Source of the DNA: CAZRCZ01 sp964598765
GTDB taxonomy: Bacteria; Sumerlaeota; Sumerlaeia; MVZB01; JAJFLK01
Assembly: GCA_964598765.1 (NCBI GenBank)
Contig: CAZRCZ010000003.1
Span: 124,001-188,000 of the forward strand
DNA: 64,000 bases
Reading direction: 5' to 3'
The notes beneath the pieces are model-generated. The model did no database searches, was not told the DNA's origin, and saw nothing but the letters and a program-made list of their open reading frames with translations. Both the position numbers and the translations under genes were made by a program. This document shows, in pieces, positions 18,495 to 24,372 of this stretch (position 1 is the first letter of the stretch; each line of letters opens with the position of its first letter).

Positions 18495-18524
18495 TTGACA
18501 CGGCCCCCACGGGCGTCATATAAA
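18495..18524 (+). promoter_or_regulatory. Sigma-70-type promoter
   Basis: A perfect -35 hexamer TTGACA (18495-18500) and a -10 TATAAA (18519-18524) are separated by 18 nt, in the 237-bp gap between kdsA and the Thr/Pro-rich protein gene. This predicts a 5' leader of about 115 nt. The leader holds two strong AAAGGAGG-type sequences; the second (near 18634) serves the CDS at 18650. A 20-codon ORF (ATG at 18570) directly abuts the first one and is probably too close to it for good initiation. A short AT-only palindrome (18456-18472) lies upstream, after kdsA. Confidence 0.6.
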
Positions 18525-18649
18525 GTTTTACAGAGATTGTAAGCCTCGCCAGTCTTTCCGGGAAAGGAGGATGATCAACTCTCAAACGGACCACCATAAT
18601 AATACCTTTTTCCAAAGGCGACTCAACCGATGAAAGGAGGAAATGAGTT

Positions 18650-19963
18650 ATGCAATTGGCAAAGAGATTTTGTGCATTCGTGATCGTGGCGATTGTGGTT
18701 GTGGCGATGTCCCGTCAATCGGACGGGGCCGTCGCTTTGGACACCACCGCCAACGGTCAATTCACCTCCAACAGCAACTCGCTTCCCGTGGCCATCACCG
18801 TCAACGGCGCCAACAGCAACCGAATGCTGGTCGCGGTCATCCAACTTCAAGACAACTGCAATGATTCGTCGTCCGATGCTTTGGACGCCAACGTGACCGT
18901 CAGCGACAGCATTGACGGGTCGTTCACCCGTGTCACTGGCGGGGAAAACCTCAACGCCACCGACAACTACCCTCGATCCGACACGGCTTGCGTTACTTCC
19001 GCTGGAGGCTGGCGGGCGACTGAAATCTTCGTCCTCAATCCCGCCGCTCCGGGCGTGACCGGCGGGGGACATACCGTCACGTTGAATATGTCCTTCGGCA
19101 ATGGGATTCAGATCAAGCGCATCCGAGTCTATTCTCTCTATGGCGCTTTGAGCGGCACAACGTCGTTCACGGCGATTAATGGGAGTGTCAATGCTTCGAG
19201 CTACAATGGCTCCATCAGTGTGGCCAACACCGGAAGCTTTCTGATTTCCGGGATGGTGGCCGCCCAGAGGAGTAGCTCAACCTGCACGACCACCAGCACC
19301 GGAGCGGTGACAAGCATGGCGGACAATGCCGCGAATGTCGGCAATGCGAGACAAAATGGATCGTTTTGTCTGACCAACGTTGCCGCCTCGCTGGATCAAT
19401 TCCACGTGGTCAATCCGGCGGTGGGGACCTACACGGTGAATTGGACGTTTGCCGCGACGGCCCAAGTTGACCGCAACGCCACGGCTAGCATTGTCATTGA
19501 TCCCCAACCGGCCCCGACGCCGACCTCGACGGCCACTCCGACCCCGACGCAAACCCCCACGCCCTCCCCGACCGACACGGCAACCCCGACGCCAACGCGC
19601 ACTTCAACTCCGTCTCCAACCCATACGGCGACGCTTTCGTCCACCCGAACGGCGACGCCCTCCCCAACGGATACGGCAACGCCGTCGGCCACCCGATCCG
19701 CTACGCCGACTCCCACGCGCACGGCGACTGATACGCCCACACGCACGGCTTCGGATACGCCAACTCGGACGGCGACCCTTTCGGCAACGCAAACCGCCAC
19801 TCTAACGCCAACCGATACAGCGACGCCGACTCCGACGGGTACCCCAACACCTTCGCCGACCCAGTCTGCGACCCCGACGCCAACGGATACGCCAACACCT
19901 TCGCCGACCGAAACCGCGACGCCAACGCCCAACGCGACGAGGAATTGGGATATCTACGAATGA
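18650..19963 (+). CDS. Secreted protein with long Thr/Pro-rich repeat tail
   Basis: 437 residues of unknown function. A signal peptide is clear (LAKRFCAFVIVAIVVVAMS, probably cleaved near GAVA). Residues about 25-285 look like a beta-sandwich domain rich in Asn, Ser and Thr, with several possible disulfide cysteines (DNCNDSSSD, SDTACVTSAGG, SSTCTTTS). Residues about 287-430 are a low-complexity tail of PTPT, PSPT and TATPTPT units, the kind of flexible linker that often precedes a C-terminal anchor or second domain. Here it ends abruptly with NWDIYE. AAAGGAGGAAATGAGTT precedes the ATG. It has its own promoter and a strong terminator, so it is a single-gene unit. Confidence 0.85.
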   Translation: MQLAKRFCAFVIVAIVVVAMSRQSDGAVALDTTANGQFTSNSNSLPVAITVNGANSNRMLVAVIQLQDNCNDSSSDALDANVTVSDSIDGSFTRVTGGENLNATDNYPRSDTACVTSAGGWRATEIFVLNPAAPGVTGGGHTVTLNMSFGNGIQIKRIRVYSLYGALSGTTSFTAINGSVNASSYNGSISVANTGSFLISGMVAAQRSSSTCTTTSTGAVTSMADNAANVGNARQNGSFCLTNVAASLDQFHVVNPAVGTYTVNWTFAATAQVDRNATASIVIDPQPAPTPTSTATPTPTQTPTPSPTDTATPTPTRTSTPSPTHTATLSSTRTATPSPTDTATPSATRSATPTPTRTATDTPTRTASDTPTRTATLSATQTATLTPTDTATPTPTGTPTPSPTQSATPTPTDTPTPSPTETATPTPNATRNWDIYE

Positions 19964-20004
19964 CCGGCAAGCGGCCGGGAGTGAAAGACTGAATGACAAT
20001 TCGC

Positions 20005-20045
20005 ATGGGGCGGCCAGAATTCAAACTTTGGCCGCCCCATTTCAT
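20005..20045 (+). terminator. Rho-independent-type terminator
   Basis: A perfect 12-bp stem (ATGGGGCGGCCA at 20005-20016 with TGGCCGCCCCAT at 20029-20040) encloses a 12-nt loop and is followed by TTTCATTG. It lies 41 bp after the Thr/Pro-rich protein gene and ahead of the ilvE leader. The T-tract is short, but the GC-rich stem is strong. Confidence 0.7.
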
Positions 20046-20135
20046 TGACGGGCCATCCCGCCAACGCTTTCCAAACCGCAAGTGACAAAGACTCATTGAC
20101 TTTCCGGCGCGGAAATCGCAAAAGGAGGATTCTGG

Positions 20136-20171
20136 ATGCCTCCAAGCGTCGGGGAGGCCGATCCGGGGTAA
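20136..20171 (+). CDS. Possible 11-codon upstream ORF before ilvE
   Basis: AAAGGAGG at 20121-20128 is the strongest ribosome-binding sequence near ilvE, yet it is placed for an ATG at 20136, not for the ilvE ATG at 20180. From 20136 the frame reads MPPSVGEADPG and stops with TAA at 20171, 8 nt before ilvE, whose own upstream sequence has only GGGGTAAG. This suggests a short leader ORF coupling translation to ilvE. There is no run of Val, Leu or Ile codons, so classical branched-chain attenuation is not indicated. It could be fortuitous. Confidence 0.35.
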   Translation: MPPSVGEADPG

Positions 20172-20179
20172 GTGTAACA

Positions 20180-21058
20180 ATGAGTCTTCAAATCTACATT
20201 GACGGGAAGTTTTATCCCAAGGAAGAGGCCAAGGTGAGCGTCTTCGATCACACGTTGCTTTACGGCGACGGAGTGTTCGAGGGGATTCGCGCCTATGGCG
20301 GATGCATTTTCCGCCTGAAGCAACACTTGGATCGGCTTTACGACTCGGCCCAATACCTCATGCTGAAAATTCCGCTCGACCGCGCGGCGCTGACCGAGGC
20401 GGTGGCCGAGACGGTTCGGCGGAACAACATCAAGGACGGTTACATCCGTCTGGTCGTCACGCGCGGCGTCGGGACGCTCGGGCTTGCACCTTGGAATTGC
20501 GACGGCGCGACGGTCATCATCATTGCCGACAAAATTCAGCTTTACGCGGAGGAAACTTACAAAAACGGATTGAGGCTGGTGACTGTTCCGACGCTCCGCA
20601 ATCGCGCCGAATCGCTCAATCCTCGGGTCAAGAGTTGCAATTACCTCAACAACATCCTCGCCAAGATCGAGGCGCACAACAGCGGTTGCGAGGAGGCGCT
20701 CATGCTCGACGGCAACGGCTTCGTCGTCGAATGCACGGGCGACAACGTCTTCATTATCAAGAACCGTGTGATTTACACACCGCCGACCTATCTGGGAGCC
20801 TTGCGCGGCATCACGCGCGATTGCGTCATCGAGGTCGCGCGCGAAAAAGGCTACGAAGTGCGTGAGGAACCCTTCGCGCGCTATGAAGTTTTCACCGCCG
20901 ACGAATGTTTCCTAACCGGAACCGCCGCCGAGGCCGTTCCCGTCGTGGTCGTGGATCATCGGACCCTCGGCGACGGCAAACCGGGGCCGATCACGCAAGA
21001 ACTCATCGCCGCCTTCCGCGCCCGCACGACCACCGACGGGCATCAGGTTTATCGGTGA
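20180..21058 (+). CDS. ilvE: Branched-chain amino acid aminotransferase
   Basis: A PLP-dependent class IV aminotransferase of 292 residues that interconverts Val, Leu and Ile with their 2-oxo acids, using glutamate/2-oxoglutarate. The N-terminus has IYIDGKFYPKEEAKVSVFDH and LYGDGVFEGIRAY, diagnostic for this fold. The PLP lysine is in NPRVKSCNYLNN, followed by GCEEALMLDGNGFVVECTGDN and the late motif TADECFLTGTAAEAVPVV. The frame is open upstream to 20045, but homology starts at the ATG at 20180. No other branched-chain pathway gene is nearby. D-amino acid transaminase and ADC lyase share the fold; the LYGDGVFEGIRAY text favours IlvE. Confidence 0.9.
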   Translation: MSLQIYIDGKFYPKEEAKVSVFDHTLLYGDGVFEGIRAYGGCIFRLKQHLDRLYDSAQYLMLKIPLDRAALTEAVAETVRRNNIKDGYIRLVVTRGVGTLGLAPWNCDGATVIIIADKIQLYAEETYKNGLRLVTVPTLRNRAESLNPRVKSCNYLNNILAKIEAHNSGCEEALMLDGNGFVVECTGDNVFIIKNRVIYTPPTYLGALRGITRDCVIEVAREKGYEVREEPFARYEVFTADECFLTGTAAEAVPVVVVDHRTLGDGKPGPITQELIAAFRARTTTDGHQVYR

Positions 21059-21140
21059 GAATTAAGCCGTTCCCTTCCGTGTCGAAGTAGAAAGGCCCGC
21101 GCTATCCCTGCATAAGTTCGGCGCTCCCCGAAAGATCCCG

Positions 21141-21962
21141 ATGAGCAAACCGATTTGGTCCGCCGACTCTTTGAGCAAAACGTCAGTTCGCACTGCACGG
21201 TTGCGCGGCTTGGTTTTTTCCCTCTTTCCAATCGGATGGTTCGTCGCCGTCTTCGTCTATTATGGATATTCGCGCATCGGCGATACCTTTTGGCCGATCT
21301 TTATGCTCTTTGGCGTTCCGGTTTGCGGCGCGATATGGACGTACGGACTGATCGTTCGACAATTCCTCCCCATCTCGCGCCGTGAATGCAGAGAGCAACT
21401 TGCGGTCACTCTTCTCCCTCCGGAATCCCTGCCCAAGGCTTGGATCATCGGCAAAGTATTCCCATTTCTCTTCTGCCTAGCCTTTGTAATCGGCGCGATA
21501 GGGATATTGTTGACGATTGAAACCATGATTCACGAGGTGCTCGGCTTGATTTCGGCGTTTATTTTCATTCCCGTGCTCAATTTGGGGTGTATGGCCGTCG
21601 TCCTGTCGCTTTTCATGGGTCTGCGCGTTTGCCACAGATTATGCTTCGAACGCCTGTCGGGATTGGATTTGTGGTTGATCGGATTGCGAGACTTGACCAT
21701 CTTCATCGGCGCTCCGTATCTTCCGTTGGTGGGCATTCATATCGCTCTCTACCGGTTTTGGGTTCTGGCGGAAGGCGATACGATCGGCTGGATGTTGCTC
21801 TTCCTTCTATATGTCCTCGTCACGCTTTTGCTCACCCCTTTCATTTTGGCTCGTGCGCAGAATGAATTCTGGGAATTGTGCAAGGATTTTTACACGTTCG
21901 AAAGAGAGGGGCGAACAAGAGGCATCGCTGACACAATTCGAGACAAACAGCAAGCAGGGTAG
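21141..21962 (+). CDS. Polytopic membrane protein (ABC-2-like, family A copy 1)
   Basis: 273 residues with about six hydrophobic segments (RLRGLVFSLFPIGWFVAVFVY, PFLFCLAFVIGAIGILLTI, LLFLLYVLVTLLLTPFI). No named family is certain. A cytoplasmic loop reads RRECREQLAVTLLPPESLPK, recalling the amphipathic 'E-L-L-L-T-P-L-S' elbow of ABC-2 permeases; the true permease at 22610 has ELERGTMELLLARPITRGR in the same role. The protein at 46349-47038 is a clear paralogue (RRQELAVTLLPALTY, and a similar end FYEFD versus FYTFERE). No ATPase gene is adjacent on this strand. It lies 24 bp from, and converges on, a toxin-antitoxin pair. Confidence 0.65.
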   Translation: MSKPIWSADSLSKTSVRTARLRGLVFSLFPIGWFVAVFVYYGYSRIGDTFWPIFMLFGVPVCGAIWTYGLIVRQFLPISRRECREQLAVTLLPPESLPKAWIIGKVFPFLFCLAFVIGAIGILLTIETMIHEVLGLISAFIFIPVLNLGCMAVVLSLFMGLRVCHRLCFERLSGLDLWLIGLRDLTIFIGAPYLPLVGIHIALYRFWVLAEGDTIGWMLLFLLYVLVTLLLTPFILARAQNEFWELCKDFYTFEREGRTRGIADTIRDKQQAG

Positions 21963-21986
21963 AAACGATGCGGTCGGTCGCCGCGT

Positions 21987-22280
21987 CTATAATGACTGGA
22001 CAGATTCCTTTAATTTTCCGTTCACCAGTTTGTGCAATGAGCTTGAGATGTAGGTCTGGTAAGGGACGCCGTCTCGGGCGGCGCGTAGTTGCAATTTCTC
22101 CAGATCCCTTGAGGAAATTCGGATATTGATGCGGCGATCCTTGAGTAGGGCACGACCCGCGGCCTCTTCCAACGCCCTCTTTTCCTCTCGAAAATGTCGG
22201 ATCCTCTTAAATTCGCCCTTCTCAAAGTCACGAAGAATGCGAAGTTCATCGTCGTCCAATGAGATTTTATTCCGTTTCAT
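21987..22280 (-). CDS. CopG/BrnA-like antitoxin
   Basis: 97 residues, probably the antitoxin of the gene directly upstream. The ribbon-helix-helix part is RRINIRISSRDLEKLQLRAARDGVPYQTYISSSLHKL, preceded by a charged N-terminal region (KISLDDDELRILRDFEKGEFK) likely to bind the toxin. The ATG at 22280 has AAGGAGG upstream and overlaps the toxin stop by 4 bp. The frame is open to 22367, but that part is the toxin gene in another phase. RHH antitoxins usually repress their own operon. Confidence 0.85.
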   Translation of the reverse strand: MKRNKISLDDDELRILRDFEKGEFKRIRHFREEKRALEEAAGRALLKDRRINIRISSRDLEKLQLRAARDGVPYQTYISSSLHKLVNGKLKESVQSL

Positions 22281-22546
22281 GACAGGTATTCCTCCTTTGC
22301 CTTGCGGCTGGGAATGATTGTTTTCAAGAAGCGAATTCCTCGGCTCTTGACATAGGGAACAAGCCACACGTAGCCATCGGCGTCAAGGACGAGGACATTT
22401 TGGTTCGGGTAGCGCTTAAGATTCGGGTGTTTGATCACGTCGAGAATCCGCTTGTTTTGAATGTGGATAAGAACGTCCTCGAAGCAAATTCCCCTCATTC
22501 TCATCAGTAGTTCGTTCTTTTCGTCACTCCAATCAAAATCGCTCAC
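22277..22546 (-). CDS. BrnT-like ribonuclease toxin
   Basis: 89 residues. It opens DFDWSDEKNELLMRMRGICFEDV, the usual start of BrnT-like RelE-superfamily toxins (FEWDxxKnxxNxxKHGisFeea), and continues with HPNLKRYPNQNVLVLDADGY and the C-terminal FLKTIIPSRKAKEEYL. The His of the classical KHG stretch is replaced by an RG, so this belongs to the sub-group with the ending TIIPSRKA. It would act as a translation-blocking RNase, neutralised by the antitoxin. Gene order is toxin first, as in brnTA, with a 4-bp overlap. Confidence 0.82.
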   Translation of the reverse strand: MSDFDWSDEKNELLMRMRGICFEDVLIHIQNKRILDVIKHPNLKRYPNQNVLVLDADGYVWLVPYVKSRGIRFLKTIIPSRKAKEEYLS

Positions 22547-22609
22547 GAGTCAAAAACTACCAAAGTGTGTGCCTTTTGTCAACAACCAGCGCGCCTTCCA
22601 GCCGGCTCA

Positions 22610-23449
22610 TCACGCCGCCGCGAGGTCCTTGCGACGCCATATAAAATAGCCGAGGACGAGGCAAACCACGAGGATCACCGACAAGATGGAAAGGTCCGTT
22701 GCGCGAAGATGGTTTTCACGTAACACGCGGTTTGGGATGCAGTAATAATAAATCGTCCAAGGATGAATCACTTTGAGACGTTCCCACCAGACCGCGCAGA
22801 AATCGAGCAAATAGGAAACGACCAGATACGCGACAACCGATCCGATGGCGCGGTTGCGCTCGTTGAAAAAGGCCGACGCCAAGACCGAAATCGCCACGAC
22901 CGCGCAGGAAATCACCGCGACATTGACCGAAACCAAGAAAAACGGCATGAGCGGGACCGGTTCGCCATAATCGAAAATGTTGGTCCACAAAACCGTCGAG
23001 CCGAAGATGACGCCGACCAGCGCGATTTGTCCGACCATCGGAATCAACGTCGCCAGCGCGTAGATTCGTCCGCGCGTGATGGGGCGCGCGAGAAGCAATT
23101 CCATCGTTCCGCGCTCCAGTTCGGCGGTCAGCAATCCGGTCGGCGTGGTTCCCGCGTTCACCATGAGCATAATCAGCACAATCGGATGTTGATACCCGAT
23201 GGCGACGATGCCCTTGATGTTGCCCTCCATGAGTTCGTTGCCGCCGATGAACGCCTTAAAAATTTTCGGCGCGCGGTCAAGGATGTGCAGAAACGCGCGC
23301 AAATCCTCGCGATCGTGAAGCATCGCGGCCAAAACCGTCTGCACAATGAAAATCACCAGCGCGAGAAATAGCCAGATCAGAAAATATCCGGAGAGCCAAT
23401 AACGCAAAAGAACAAATGGATAGGGACGACGGAGCGACGGGTCTGCCAT
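22610..23449 (-). CDS. ABC-2 type transporter permease
   Basis: 279 residues with six membrane segments, in the inner membrane. The cytoplasmic coupling loop is TAELERGTMELLLARPITRGRIYALAT, typical of ABC-2 permeases such as NosY or the gliding-type exporters. A long first outward loop carries HDREDLRAFLHILDRAPKIF. It lies 3 bp downstream of the ATPase gene, and both follow a large lipoprotein gene, so the three form one operon. The substrate is unknown; it could be a lipid, a glycan or a lipoprotein-linked component. Confidence 0.88.
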   Translation of the reverse strand: MADPSLRRPYPFVLLRYWLSGYFLIWLFLALVIFIVQTVLAAMLHDREDLRAFLHILDRAPKIFKAFIGGNELMEGNIKGIVAIGYQHPIVLIMLMVNAGTTPTGLLTAELERGTMELLLARPITRGRIYALATLIPMVGQIALVGVIFGSTVLWTNIFDYGEPVPLMPFFLVSVNVAVISCAVVAISVLASAFFNERNRAIGSVVAYLVVSYLLDFCAVWWERLKVIHPWTIYYYCIPNRVLRENHLRATDLSILSVILVVCLVLGYFIWRRKDLAAA

Positions 23450-23452
23450 GAG

Positions 23453-24364
23453 TCAGGATTCCCCTTGCTCTTGATAATAGGCCAGAAACGATTCCTCCAG
23501 CGTGATTTGCGGCGAACTGAGTTCTTCGATTTCGTATTGCGCCAGCCACCGGATCAACGGATCGGGCGATCCCCGGAAGCTGACCTGCCAACTCACGCCG
23601 TTGCGGCGAAGAATCTTGAAGGCGTCCAATGAAGGGGGAACCGCGTCGGGAACGGGACTTCCATGCTTGAAGGAGAATTCCAGAATCCGCTCCTGTTCGG
23701 CGCGAAGATCGTCAATGGATTTGACGGCGGCGAGCCGTCCGCGCCTCAAAATTCCGACGCGGGAGCAAATTTGCTCGACTTCGCTCAAGTTATGCGAGGA
23801 ATAAATGATCGTCACGCCGCGCGAGGAAAGCTCGCGTAAAATTTCGCAAACTGTCCGTCGCACCAATGGGTCCAATCCGCTCGTCGGCTCGTCGAGGATC
23901 ACCAATCGGGGATCGTGCTGGAGCGCGAGAAGAAGCCCGATTTTTTGGCGATTGCCCAGAGATAGGCTTTTCACGCGGCGATCCAAATCGAGTTCGAGTT
24001 TCGAGGCCAGCTCGTCTCGTCGTTTGCAATCGGCGTTCGGGTTGCCGATCTTGAGCATCAAGTCGCTAATGCGTCGTCCGGTGATTCGCGGCCAGAGACG
24101 CAAATCGGCGGGAAGATAACCGAGCCGCTCATGATTGCGGTCGGAGCGAAGCCGAACGGGATCACCGAAAAGTCGGATCTCTCCTGCCGTCAGCCGCAAC
24201 AATCCCAGCGTGGAGCGAATGACCGTGGTTTTTCCCGCGCCGTTGGGTCCGAGAAATCCAAAAATTTCCCCCGCGTGAACGGTCAGCGAAAAATTCTCCA
24301 CGCCCCGCGCATGACCGTAGAATTTAGTCAACCCGTCGGCTTCGAAAACGGGCGGTTCGCTCAT
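23453..24364 (-). CDS. ABC transporter ATP-binding protein
   Basis: 303 residues. Walker A GFLGPNGAGKTTVIRS lies near residue 40, then the Q-loop region RLGYLPADLRLWPRIT. The signature is SLSLGNRQKIGLLLAL rather than LSGGQ, as usual for NosF/BcrA-like exporters, followed by Walker B RLVILDEPTSGLDPLVR and the H-loop YSSHNLSEVEQ. A C-terminal domain of about 80 residues follows, as in other ABC-2 ATPases. The ATG at 24364 lies 8 bp after the lipoprotein stop; the frame is open upstream but overlaps that gene. It powers the permease at 22610-23449. Confidence 0.92.
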   Translation of the reverse strand: MSEPPVFEADGLTKFYGHARGVENFSLTVHAGEIFGFLGPNGAGKTTVIRSTLGLLRLTAGEIRLFGDPVRLRSDRNHERLGYLPADLRLWPRITGRRISDLMLKIGNPNADCKRRDELASKLELDLDRRVKSLSLGNRQKIGLLLALQHDPRLVILDEPTSGLDPLVRRTVCEILRELSSRGVTIIYSSHNLSEVEQICSRVGILRRGRLAAVKSIDDLRAEQERILEFSFKHGSPVPDAVPPSLDAFKILRRNGVSWQVSFRGSPDPLIRWLAQYEIEELSSPQITLEESFLAYYQEQGES

Positions 24365-24372
24365 GGCCGCGC

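Noticed and set aside
18570..18632. 20-codon ORF in the leader of the Thr/Pro-rich gene
   Set aside because: Its ATG directly abuts AAAGGAGG with no spacing, so initiation there is unlikely.
18525..18649. Riboswitch in the leader of the Thr/Pro-rich protein gene
   Set aside because: I looked for c-di-GMP, SAM, preQ1 and similar conserved cores and did not find one; only a short CTTTCC/GGAAAG pairing near the first Shine-Dalgarno sequence is visible.
19429..19932. Minus-strand ORF rich in VGVGVAVSVGEG repeats
   Set aside because: It is the antisense of the Thr/Pro repeat tail of the secreted protein; low-complexity DNA stays open in several frames.
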